From: Lachnospira multipara ATCC 19207
Lineage (GTDB): Bacteria > Bacillota > Clostridia > Lachnospirales > Lachnospiraceae
NCBI RefSeq assembly: GCF_000424105.1
Contig: NZ_AUJG01000014.1
Span: 19,317-83,316, forward strand
Direction: 5' to 3'
Length of the DNA stretch: 64,000 bases
In this document: positions 44,701 through 52,809 of the stretch, one piece after another
How positions within the stretch are numbered: position 1 is the first letter of the stretch
Layout of the letters: each line of letters begins with the position of its first letter
Notes under the pieces: model-generated
What the model was told of the DNA's origin: nothing
Seen by the model: only the letters and a program-made list of their open reading frames with translations
Database searches by the model: none
Made by a program: the position numbers and the translations under genes

Positions 44701-47671
44701 TGATGTTTGACTCTCCACCATTTGCATCGTAGGTAAGAGTATATCTAAATGGCTCTACAGTTACTGTACAAGAAGAGGTTTCATCTGTACCTGCTGTTGG
44801 TGTACAAGTAATTGAGGCACTACCTTCTGCTACTGCTGTAACCACACCGTTTTGATCAACAGTTGCAACAGCTTCATTACTACTTACCCAAGTTACAGAC
44901 TTATCACTTGTCTGAGATGGTGTTACTGTAGCTGTAAGAGTAGCTGTATCTCCTTGCGTTATTGTAAGGCTTGTCTTATCAAGACTTACCTTAATTTTCT
45001 CAAATACAGCATAAAGTTTAGCATTTCCTGTAGCATAGTAAGGAGCGGTAATACCAGTGGTTGCAGTGGTTGAAACTGCCCAACCTATGTGAGTATAACC
45101 TGTCCTTGTTGCTTTATAACTATATGTTGATATATCTATTTCGTCTCCATAAATAAGACTTTCTGAAACAGTAGCCTCACTACCTCCTGTAGTTTGTGCA
45201 TCATAAGTAATAATACACTGTGCTCCTGTTATATTTAAATTAACTCTAGCAGATACTTCTTTATAACTTGTATCTGTTGGAGTGGCAGTCACTGTAATAT
45301 AGACCCCTGTTGTTCCTCCTGAACCTGACTGCATTACCAACTGTCCATCACTTATCTTTGCAGCGCTGGTATTAGAGCTAGTATAAGATAAGGTATATTC
45401 TGGTACATGGCTAGTTGGTGAAACTACGCTGGTAAGATCAATCACCTGATTTTCTGCAACTGTCATAGTTGTACCGCTAACCACATTATTTTCATCATCG
45501 TAAACTGTTACAGCCATTTTCTCATAAATAGCATAAAGAGTAATTACATCACTAGTATTAGCAAGACTATCTACAATGGTAAGATTATCTAGAGCACTAG
45601 TAGCATATCTATCTGTATTCCAGCCTATAAAAATCATGTTATTTCCAGAGGAAACATAATCCTGTGCCTTAACGCTATTTGATAGATTAATGGTCTGTGC
45701 TTCTGTTACTGATACAGAACTTGTAGCTGCTCCACTTTCTAGCAAGCCCCCATTAGTTTCTGCATCATAAGTTAAAGTATAATATCTTGGTGTAACTGTT
45801 ACGATACAAGTAGCAGTTACTGGTGAATCTTCATTTGCACCATCAGCAGTTGCAGTAATTGTTGCAGTTCCTGGATAAACCGCAGTTATAAGACCTTCGT
45901 CATTGACTGTAGCAATACTTGTATCACTACTTGTCCAAGATACCGTTTGAAGGGTTGCATCTGAGGGTTCATAACCCGCAACAGAAAGAGAGGCTGTACT
46001 TCCTGACTCTACAGAAAGAGTAGAATTACTAAGGGTAATAGATGTTACAGGTACATAAAAGATTGCATAAAGTCTGGTATCTCTTGCAACTATAAAGCTT
46101 GATAGTGCTGTTGTAGCTGCAGCGTTTGTATTCCAACCAAGGAAATTACAACCTGATCTAACGGCAGATGGTGTTAGGTCTGCTAAGTCACCTATATCCA
46201 CTGTAGCTGTTGTGGCATCTGTAGCACCACCATTAGTTGTGGCATCATAAGTAATATTTGCCTGAGTTTCTAGATTATCCTTATTCTCATCTATAGTAGA
46301 TGATGAATAAGTATTAACCGGGATAACAAGACTATAACTAGAGCCTGCATAACTATAGCCAACCGTTATAGAACCTGTCATGCTTGACGTTACCGCTTCA
46401 TCTGGCACTAACTTAAAGGCTAAATCATCTCCTGCTGATATAGCTGAACCTGTAATGCTTGAACCAGCATAAGTTATTGTATAACCTGATGGCACTGTAA
46501 TCGAATTTATTGTAATTGCACTTGATGTTGAATTAGTTAATACTACTGGCATAGAAGTCTCTTGACCTATTAGGAACTGAACCATAGATGGGTCGCAAGT
46601 TAGATAATATCCTGATACAAGGCCTCTAACTTCTGATACATAAACCACTCCACCATAGACATAAGCCACATAAGCAACTCCATTAGAGACTGCAATACTT
46701 GGATTAGTTCCGCTTGCTACAGCCGTAGAATTTCCACTACTAACTGCATAAACTGTTCCAGTTGAATAAGTTTGATAAAGGCTACCTGAATAAATCGCAG
46801 ACCTCATTCCTGAAATAGATGTAGTTACATCTATAGATGTTACGCTAGTTCCACTTGAAGCTAAAATATATCCTACAGAATCTCCATAGATATACGAAGT
46901 TCCTGAATAATTTGCCACAGATAGGCCTGTTATCGCTGTATCAGTAATTTCTAAATCTGAAAATGTTTCCCCAGCATCAGAACTTCTATAAACCGCTAGA
47001 TATCCTGAAACCTCCGCAGATACAGTAACTGTTGAACCTGTGGCTGCAATATCTGCATTAGTTGCAGTTACGCTGTCTTGAATTGTGTAACCACCATAAG
47101 AGCTAACTGTTGTAGCCACCCAAATATGCTGTGCTGTGTTATCAACCATATAAATATTGGCACCTGAAATTGCCATATGAACTGAATTAGCAGTAGTTGT
47201 AATTCCACTATTATCAGTACTCTTACTAAAGCTTGTTCCACTTCCATAATAAAGAAGGGCAGAAGACCCATTAGTACATGAAATTAACATACAGTTTCCC
47301 GGTGCATAATAAACTATTTCTGGAGAACCTGTGGCGCTTGTAATAAGAGGATGTTCTTCTGTAAAACTATCTGCACTTGTCTTAAAACAAACCGTTGAAC
47401 CTGTATTATAAACTACATAAACTGTACCACTAGCATCTACTGCAATATTTCTTGAATTGGCACTAGTGCCTAGGCTACCTGTACCAATGGTAAAGGTGTT
47501 AGTTACAGTTGTAGCAATTGTATTTTCTGCTTTAAAAAAAGCCGCAATAAACCATATTGAATTTACCAAAACGGCAATATCCAATATAACGCTTATTACA
47601 GCTAGAACTCTATCTTTTCTAAGACGTAATTTAGTTTTTCTCTTTCCTTTGTCCGCTCTCATTAATTCCAT
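41720..47671 (-). CDS. Giant surface protein with alternating Ig-like and InlB-type repeats
   Basis: A 1983-residue protein, by far the largest in the window. A basic N-terminus and a membrane helix (about residues 21-46) precede a beta-propeller-like region, then alternating modules: eight InlB B-type repeats (YDA-NGG ... GWNT ... LYAIY) and about seven Ig-like Big_2 domains (SLDKTSLT ... VTWTSSN ... IATVD). A unique domain, a Ser/Gly linker (about 60 residues) and a C-terminal hydrophobic segment with basic tail follow. TQTGDKPNT stands where an LPxTG-like sorting signal would be, so wall anchoring is possible but not certain. The ribosome site is AGGGGG. Likely an adhesin or structural protein. 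Confidence 0.85.
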   Translation of the reverse strand: MELMRADKGKRKTKLRLRKDRVLAVISVILDIAVLVNSIWFIAAFFKAENTIATTVTNTFTIGTGSLGTSANSRNIAVDASGTVYVVYNTGSTVCFKTSADSFTEEHPLITSATGSPEIVYYAPGNCMLISCTNGSSALLYYGSGTSFSKSTDNSGITTTANSVHMAISGANIYMVDNTAQHIWVATTVSSYGGYTIQDSVTATNADIAATGSTVTVSAEVSGYLAVYRSSDAGETFSDLEITDTAITGLSVANYSGTSYIYGDSVGYILASSGTSVTSIDVTTSISGMRSAIYSGSLYQTYSTGTVYAVSSGNSTAVASGTNPSIAVSNGVAYVAYVYGGVVYVSEVRGLVSGYYLTCDPSMVQFLIGQETSMPVVLTNSTSSAITINSITVPSGYTITYAGSSITGSAISAGDDLAFKLVPDEAVTSSMTGSITVGYSYAGSSYSLVIPVNTYSSSTIDENKDNLETQANITYDATTNGGATDATTATVDIGDLADLTPSAVRSGCNFLGWNTNAAATTALSSFIVARDTRLYAIFYVPVTSITLSNSTLSVESGSTASLSVAGYEPSDATLQTVSWTSSDTSIATVNDEGLITAVYPGTATITATADGANEDSPVTATCIVTVTPRYYTLTYDAETNGGLLESGAATSSVSVTEAQTINLSNSVKAQDYVSSGNNMIFIGWNTDRYATSALDNLTIVDSLANTSDVITLYAIYEKMAVTVYDDENNVVSGTTMTVAENQVIDLTSVVSPTSHVPEYTLSYTSSNTSAAKISDGQLVMQSGSGGTTGVYITVTATPTDTSYKEVSARVNLNITGAQCIITYDAQTTGGSEATVSESLIYGDEIDISTYSYKATRTGYTHIGWAVSTTATTGITAPYYATGNAKLYAVFEKIKVSLDKTSLTITQGDTATLTATVTPSQTSDKSVTWVSSNEAVATVDQNGVVTAVAEGSASITCTPTAGTDETSSCTVTVEPFRYTLTYDANGGESNITSEEFAAGDNVDLTATATKEGAIFRGWATTATATEALDSFIMPTSSTILYAVYEEYKVTLDKTSITFMEGENLNIIASLSPTDANPSTVHWESEDTSIATVDENGKVTAVHRGETVVNAIADVDGTVFASCAIIVEPLAYLVSYNAGSGTTDASEEYVEYQTEANLSFTAEREHYKFLGWNTDPYSSVGLTSLSVTKAVTLYAIYQAIVPTDISLDKDSLTMTVRTNETLTATITPTDALDTGVRWYSSNEEVATVSSSGTITAISKGTATITAESNAVAGLTATCSLTVEPVYYTVTYDAKTNGGEAEYESLEVEEGTSALVNVVASKTDYVFVGWALSATASEDEVLTEYIPTTDVTLYAIFTELKIELDKTSETIMERQTITITPTVTPTFVDDNTVTWTSSNTNVATVNSNGVVIGVSEGACVITAKANAGTNVYSQCVILVEDEMYTVTYDATRNGGTSYITEEDISYGDEADLTVPAYKDNYYHIGWNTDPNATEALTSVVISGPVTLYAIYEVKVPTAIDLGDDISIQIESADYIDATITPSDSLDTSLTWTSSNKDVARVDDHGRVEALALGTTVITATSNADTSVSDTITVTVIKKRFTVTYNAEFNGGTSDTSSLIAIDGEKADLSVEASRYGYIFLGWNTNRDATEALTSFTVTENVTLYAIYKKIEGSNKAEAVIGSVTDGDSDVVVTSSSDMGIDRLTNEEKANIIAGALSVSEVSEVYAGNLAAVVEIVISPNNQSITSTDSVLLLNMRDSNYTENIHFFNTDVYRTLNYTSGTTETEELTSLDTAINLCYTIPSEITVVSNRGFRIVAAHEDDNGNKYAQSYSDTDSTYGTVTISIDKFCLMGLIYREDADTSSTDSGGSSSGDSSSGDSGSSTDSGGSSSSGSGSSGTSGSSSSGSSSSGSSGTASKTSGVSGVPYDGNSANAKYVVVGLATTQTGDKPNTVWYITLCISAVITNLALKKEIDRRKLEKAARLKLRS

Positions 47672-47922
47672 AGTGTTGTCCCCCTGCTTATGTTTAAGTC
47701 CCTTCTCTCATAAGCTACATCGCGCAAAGCCAGTATTTATCCCCATACTAGATATTTTTTACGCAACTATACTAATCATCTATGTACTATATCGGTGTTT
47801 TAAATAAAAATCTTTAGAAGAAAACGTAAATTTTTTCAAAAAAATTTTCACACTATTAGATACTATGAATTATTATCTATTTAATTTTTCACGAATTTTC
47901 TTAATATAATTTTAAACTAAAA

Positions 47923-47958
47923 AAAGGGACTTGTCCACAATGTGAAGCAATTCCCTTT
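47923..47958 (-). terminator. Terminator after folD
   Basis: A long imperfect stem (AAAGGGA...CACA with TGTGGACAAGTCCCTTT) is followed by seven T residues on the minus strand. The rest of 47672-47922 is A/T-rich with no gene. Confidence 0.75.
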
Positions 47959-47968
47959 TATTAATATA

Positions 47969-48811
47969 TTAGCCTCTTCTTAAGAAAGCACCCTTTAACA
48001 AATGCTTTGCAAGTACAGATGTTGTAACTGAACCTACGCCACCTGGCACTGGTGTAAGGATTGAAGCCTTTTCCTTAACCTTATCAAAATCCACATCACC
48101 ACACAAATTGCCTTCGCTATCCACATTGATACCAACATCAATAACTACAGCGCCATCTCCAACATAGCTTTCATCTACCATACGAGCTACACCCGCTGCT
48201 GCCACTAAGACTTCAGAGTCTCTACAAGTCTTTGGCATGTCTACGGTCTTTGTATGAGTCATGGTAATTGTTGCATTTTTCTTAAGCAAAAGCATTGCCA
48301 CAGGCTTACCAATTACAAGGCTTCTTCCTATAATAGTGACCTTCTTACCCTTTAAGTCAACGCCTGCAAAGTCAAGCATCTCAACTACTGCCTCTGCTGT
48401 ACATGGTGCCATTCCTGTGTCATCTCCTGCAAATACCTTAGCTAGATTTGCTGGAGAAATACCATCTAAATCCTTCATCTGATTGATCTTATTCTCAATA
48501 GCCTTCTCATCTAAATGCTTTGGAAGGGGACGAAGAAGTAAGATGCCATCAATATCTTCATCTTCATTTATCTTATCAAATTCCTTCTGAAATTCTTCGT
48601 TAGTAATTTCATTAGGATAAACAAAAGATGTTACTCTAAAGCCTAACTTATCCATCTTCTTTGTAGCGCCTCTCTCATAAGACATATCATCTGGACGCTC
48701 ACCAACTCTAATAATTGCAAGGTGTGGGATTGCTCCCTTTAAGCCCTTAACATCTTCTAAAATCTTCTCATTAATAGCATTAGCTACATTAATTCCTCTT
48801 AATTCCTGCAT
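47969..48811 (-). CDS. folD: FolD-type methylenetetrahydrofolate dehydrogenase lacking the cyclohydrolase lysine
   Basis: Oxidises methylene-tetrahydrofolate with NADP(H). The NADP-binding motif IIGRSLVIGKPVA and the closing TPVPGGVGSVTTS are intact. In bifunctional FolD the motif Y-x-x-x-K supplies the lysine essential for cyclohydrolase activity; here it reads SYERGATKK, with alanine at that place. The neighbour fchA encodes a separate cyclohydrolase, so this FolD may only be a dehydrogenase. The length of 280 residues is normal. The ribosome site is AGGAG. Confidence 0.93.
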   Translation of the reverse strand: MQELRGINVANAINEKILEDVKGLKGAIPHLAIIRVGERPDDMSYERGATKKMDKLGFRVTSFVYPNEITNEEFQKEFDKINEDEDIDGILLLRPLPKHLDEKAIENKINQMKDLDGISPANLAKVFAGDDTGMAPCTAEAVVEMLDFAGVDLKGKKVTIIGRSLVIGKPVAMLLLKKNATITMTHTKTVDMPKTCRDSEVLVAAAGVARMVDESYVGDGAVVIDVGINVDSEGNLCGDVDFDKVKEKASILTPVPGGVGSVTTSVLAKHLLKGAFLRRG

Positions 48812-48820
48812 AACTATCTC

Positions 48821-49453
48821 CTAACCCTTAATTGCCTTAACTACTTCTTCAAATGTCTTATCAGCGATTTCTCTTGCTTCCTTTAAATAGCCTTCTGCCT
48901 TAGCATCAAGCGACTTAGCAAGTTCTCTATCCTTCATTAACTTAGTGTTAATGAATACATTTAAAGAGGCACCTTCCATTGCTGCCTTACACATGGCAAT
49001 TCCAACACCTGCGTCACTAAGTGCTAGACGAGAGCCAATTACTGCAATTCGCTCAATCATCTTAATGGCCTTTAATATAAGTTCCATCATATCAAGTGGT
49101 GCATTTGTCGCAACTAATAGGGCTTCTGCCATGACCTTATCTCTATATTCTATCTCTTCTGGAGTATCTTTCTTAAGACCATAAGCCCTTGATAGGGGTT
49201 CGAAGGCTTTAGCATCCTTATCCATACAAAGAAGAAGCTCTTTAGTTAGTGCGTCTGCTTCCTTAATAGTCGCCTCTACTTCTTCCTGATACTGGGCATA
49301 CTTCTTCTTACCATCAGTTAAGGCTAAAACCATGTTTCCAAGGCTCATACCAATAGCTGCCACAAGTCCCGAAGCTCCGCCGCCTCCTGGCACAGAAGCC
49401 TTTGAAGATAGCTCCTTTATAAAGTCATCTATTACCATAGTTTGCATTTCCAT
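48821..49453 (-). CDS. fchA: Methenyltetrahydrofolate cyclohydrolase (cyclodeaminase family)
   Basis: A 210-residue, all-helical protein of the formiminotetrahydrofolate cyclodeaminase/cyclohydrolase family. The N-terminal ASVPGGGGASGLVAAIG motif is diagnostic. In acetogens and purinolytic clostridia the short form (FchA) hydrolyses methenyl- to formyl-tetrahydrofolate. It lies 9 bases upstream of folD and 15 downstream of dapF. A glycine or histidine deaminase role is less likely given its partner. Confidence 0.9.
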   Translation of the reverse strand: MEMQTMVIDDFIKELSSKASVPGGGGASGLVAAIGMSLGNMVLALTDGKKKYAQYQEEVEATIKEADALTKELLLCMDKDAKAFEPLSRAYGLKKDTPEEIEYRDKVMAEALLVATNAPLDMMELILKAIKMIERIAVIGSRLALSDAGVGIAMCKAAMEGASLNVFINTKLMKDRELAKSLDAKAEGYLKEAREIADKTFEEVVKAIKG

Positions 49454-49468
49454 ATTATTATCCCTTTC

Positions 49469-50341
49469 TTAGACCTCAATTTCTCCAGTAAATACAGTTG
49501 TTGCAGGGCCCTGCATAATAATTGTGTTCGCTTCCTTATCCCATGTGATGTTAAGATCACCACCAAGTAAGTGAAGAGTTGCATTACTATCGCATAAACC
49601 GTTTAAGTTGGTAGCTACTAAGCTAGCGCAAGCGCCTGTTCCACAAGCAAGTGTCTCGCCTGAACCTCTCTCCCAAACTCTCATATTTAAATTCTTATTA
49701 TCCACAACCTGAATAAATTCTGTGTTAACCTTTTCTGGGAATGCAGGATGACATTCAAACTTAGGTCCGATTTCTTCAAGAGGGAAATCCTTAATATCAA
49801 TTGTGTTATCAATATAAACAATGGCATGTGGGTTACCCATAGATACACAAGTTACCTTGTATTCCTTACCATCAACTTCAATTGTCTCATCAATAACTCT
49901 CTTATCTTCTCTATTAGAGTAGTTCTTAAGATTAGTAACATCTACAGGAATGTCTGCTGCCTCAAGAATTGGAGCACCCATATCTACCTTAACAAGGCTA
50001 ACTAATCCCTTCTCGTCCTTAGTAACCTTTAAAATCTTAATTCCTGATAGAGTCTCTACTGTAAACTCATCCTTGTCAGTAAGCTTATTATCGCAAACAT
50101 ACTTTGCCACACATCTAATGCCGTTACCACACATCTTGCCCTGTGAACCGTCTGCGTTATACATTTCCATATAAAAATCAGCCTTATCTGACTTCTTTAT
50201 AAGTATAAGTCCATCTGAACCGATTCCAAAATGTCTATCACTTACCTTAATTGCAATTTCACTAGCGTTCTCAAGCTCAGTCTTTGTGCAATCAACGTAA
50301 ACGTAATCATTGCCTATACCATGCATTTTTGTAAACTTCAT
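49469..50341 (-). CDS. dapF: Diaminopimelate epimerase
   Basis: Interconverts LL- and meso-diaminopimelate for lysine and peptidoglycan synthesis. The two active-site cysteines lie in MCGNGIRC and ACGTGACAS. The N-terminus [11 protein letters not shown] is typical. The length of 290 residues is normal. It is first in a dapF-fchA-folD run. Confidence 0.96.
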   Translation of the reverse strand: MKFTKMHGIGNDYVYVDCTKTELENASEIAIKVSDRHFGIGSDGLILIKKSDKADFYMEMYNADGSQGKMCGNGIRCVAKYVCDNKLTDKDEFTVETLSGIKILKVTKDEKGLVSLVKVDMGAPILEAADIPVDVTNLKNYSNREDKRVIDETIEVDGKEYKVTCVSMGNPHAIVYIDNTIDIKDFPLEEIGPKFECHPAFPEKVNTEFIQVVDNKNLNMRVWERGSGETLACGTGACASLVATNLNGLCDSNATLHLLGGDLNITWDKEANTIIMQGPATTVFTGEIEV

Positions 50342-50496
50342 ACACTACCTCTTTCTTTTTATGAAAATGTATCTTTTGGCCTTTTGTAAAAAAACGACCT
50401 AGAAACATTTTCCTACTACATATCTTGGGTTTAGAAAATGCTAAACCCTAATTATTGTATCAATTAGACCATACTTTAACAAGCTAAATTCTTTTG

Positions 50497-51048
50497 CTAT
50501 TCCTCATATAAACCAATAACCATTCTCGCGGATTCCACCATAGAATTGCCACTGTCCATACTACACTTTTGTATATATCTAAATGCCTCTGGTTCCGACA
50601 TATTATTTCTTTCCATTAGAAGATGCTTAGCATCATCAATTATTCTTTGTTCCTCAGGTGAACGTTTTGTAGGTGTGCTCCTCTTCTTTTTTCTAGTTCG
50701 AATCTGGGACTGTATCATCATCTCAAGTGTTGATACCAGTTCATTGGCCTTAAGAGGAGTGCCAAGACAGACTATATTATTATCTCTGCATTCTTCCCAT
50801 CGGTTCTGAGAAGTTACAAGTAGCATCTCAAAACTTTTGGGCTTATATTCGTTTAGGTCTGTATAGACCATATTATCTGATAATTTATAACCACACACTA
50901 TAATACCACTAGCAAGGGAGTCCGCCTGGTTTATAACCTGGGCTCCACTAGTTAGGGGCATTGCTACATCAAAGCCCTTTCTGATTAAAAGATTTCTGAT
51001 GGCTCTTGCTTCTTCCAACTTAGGAAATGCAACTATTATTGTAGCCAT
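50497..51048 (-). CDS. ANTAR-domain regulator with a degenerate receiver domain
   Basis: A 183-residue regulator. The N-terminal receiver-like domain lacks the phosphorylated aspartate: the third strand reads SGIIVCGYKLSD. A basic linker (RTRKKKRS) leads to a C-terminal ANTAR domain (about residues 125-180, DDAKHLLMERNNMSEPEAF), which binds RNA hairpins to prevent transcription termination. It follows glnA by 14 bases. This pairing matches nitrogen-responsive ANTAR regulators linked to glutamine synthetase in clostridia. Without the aspartate, control by protein contact or ligand is more likely than phosphorylation. Confidence 0.88.
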   Translation of the reverse strand: MATIIVAFPKLEEARAIRNLLIRKGFDVAMPLTSGAQVINQADSLASGIIVCGYKLSDNMVYTDLNEYKPKSFEMLLVTSQNRWEECRDNNIVCLGTPLKANELVSTLEMMIQSQIRTRKKKRSTPTKRSPEEQRIIDDAKHLLMERNNMSEPEAFRYIQKCSMDSGNSMVESARMVIGLYEE

Positions 51049-51062
51049 ATACTCTCCTTTAA

Positions 51063-52397
51063 TTAGTATTTATAAAGGTACTCATCAACTTCCCACTTAG
51101 TAACTTGTTCCTTGTAGGCCTTCCATTCTGATAATTTTGCTTCAATATATTTATTAGTGATATGCTCACCTAAAACGCTACAAATAAACTTATCTTCCTT
51201 TAAGCACTTAAGGGCTTCGTAAAGATTTTCAGGAAGCTCATCAATGCCTTCCTTAGCTCTTTCTTCTTCTGTCATCTCGTAAAGGTTTCTACCAACCCCC
51301 TTTGGAACCTCTAGCTTATTCTTGATTCCATCAAGTCCTGCTGCAAGGCAACAAGCAATTACAAGATATGGATTAGCTGCTGGATCTGGGTTTCTAAGCT
51401 CAACTCTTGTGCCGCTTCCATTAACTGCAGGAATTCTAATAAGTGGACTTCTATTAGTTGAAGACCAAGCAATATAAACTGGTGCCTCGTAACCTGGCAC
51501 TAATCTCTTATAGGAATTAACTATAGGATTTGTAATAGCTGCCATTCCCTTTGCATGCTTTAAAATACCTGCAATAAAGTGATAGGCTTCCTTTGATAAG
51601 CCATTAGGATCAGTATCATCTGCAAAAATGTTCTTGCCATCCTTTGTGGCAAGAGACATATTAATATGCATTCCTGAACCATTGATTCCTTCCTGTGGCT
51701 TTGGCATAAAGGTTGCATAAAGTCCATGTCTTCTAGCAATTGTCTTAACTGCTAGCTTAAAAGTCATAATAGCATCTGCTGTCTTTAGGGCTTCATCATA
51801 TTTAAAATCTATCTCGTGCTGAGCTGGAGCTATTTCATGATGTGAGGCCTCAATCTCAAAGCCCATCTCTTCTAGATTAAGTACCATATCTCGTCTAACA
51901 TTTTCCCCTAAATCTGTAGGACCGATATCAAAATAGCTAGCTCTCTCATAATTATTAATAATAGGGTTTCCGTCCTCGTCTGTCTGGAAAAGGAAGAATT
52001 CAAGTTCAGGACCAACATCAAACTTAAGTCCCATCTCGTCAGCCTCTTTAATTACCTTCTTTAATATGTAACGCACATTTCCCTCAAATGGTGTGCCATC
52101 TGGCATATAAACATCACAAATCAAACGGGCAACCTTACCCTGCTGTGGTCTCCATGGGAATATTTCAAATGTGTCATAATCTGGATATAAAAACATATCC
52201 GATTCTTCTATTCTTACAAAGCCTTCTACTGAAGAACCATCAAACATGCATTGATTGTCTAGAGCCTTCTCTAACTGACTTGAGGTGATTGCTACATTTT
52301 TCAAAGCACCAAAAATGTCTGTAAACTGCAATCTAATAAATTCAACGTCCTCTTCTTCTACCATTCTAAATATATCTTCTCTAGTATATTTACTCAT
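51063..52397 (-). CDS. glnA: Glutamine synthetase, type I
   Basis: Makes glutamine from glutamate and ammonia. At 444 residues it is the shorter GSI-alpha class of Firmicutes, without the adenylylation site. Active-site motifs are [32 protein letters not shown] and the [11 protein letters not shown] loop. The ribosome site AAGGAGG is strong. The downstream ANTAR gene probably forms an operon with it. Confidence 0.97.
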   Translation of the reverse strand: MSKYTREDIFRMVEEEDVEFIRLQFTDIFGALKNVAITSSQLEKALDNQCMFDGSSVEGFVRIEESDMFLYPDYDTFEIFPWRPQQGKVARLICDVYMPDGTPFEGNVRYILKKVIKEADEMGLKFDVGPELEFFLFQTDEDGNPIINNYERASYFDIGPTDLGENVRRDMVLNLEEMGFEIEASHHEIAPAQHEIDFKYDEALKTADAIMTFKLAVKTIARRHGLYATFMPKPQEGINGSGMHINMSLATKDGKNIFADDTDPNGLSKEAYHFIAGILKHAKGMAAITNPIVNSYKRLVPGYEAPVYIAWSSTNRSPLIRIPAVNGSGTRVELRNPDPAANPYLVIACCLAAGLDGIKNKLEVPKGVGRNLYEMTEEERAKEGIDELPENLYEALKCLKEDKFICSVLGEHITNKYIEAKLSEWKAYKEQVTKWEVDEYLYKY

Positions 52398-52535
52398 GTA
52401 TTCATCCTCCTTTAAAAAGCTTAAATTTTAATACACACATATATTAATATACATCATTTATTCATTTCTTGTATATACTATTTAACTTTCTAAATTTAAG
52501 AATTTTCCCCTATCTAGGGCTAGTTTGTAAGGTTT

Positions 52536-52658
52536 TGAACGCAGTGTAAGCAATCCCCCGCTTCAAAAGCGTAAGCTTTAAGCGGGGTATAAAGCTTACT
52601 AATGTCAGAAGGGGTTAAAGCCCCTTCTGACAAGTGGCACAAAGTGCCACTGCGTTCA
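52536..52658. repeat. Multi-branched palindromic repeat, family B, long copy
   Basis: An 11-bp closing stem (TGAACGCAGTG with CACTGCGTTCA) holds three hairpins: CCCCCGCTTC...AAGCGGGG (52555-52587, itself flanked by GTAAGC/GCTTAC), GTCAGAAGGGG with CCCCTTCTGAC (52604-52631), and GTGGCAC-AAA-GTGCCAC (52634-52650). The first hairpin and its left flank match 29641-29697 in reverse. Confidence 0.75.
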
Positions 52659-52809
52659 TGAGGAAGTAGCGAAGCGGATTCCGAATGTCCGCTTTACAAT
52701 GTATTGTAGTCCCAAAATAAGGAATGCGCCGCAAGATTTCTCTCACGGCGCCAAAGTAGCATTATAATTCGCTTTTATCTTATTTAACTATAGACAATTA
52801 TTATGTATC
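52659..52809. other. Further hairpins downstream of the pectate lyase gene
   Basis: AAGCGGA with TCCGCTT (about 52672-52694), a TACAATGTATTGTA palindrome, and GCGCCG with CGGCGC (52726-52751). The last may serve as the pectate lyase terminator, though no T-run follows. The interval 52398-52809 holds no gene. Confidence 0.4.

Noticed and set aside
52398..52535. ANTAR two-hexaloop target in front of glnA
   Set aside because: No pair of six-base-loop hairpins with the A1/G4 pattern is present in the leader.
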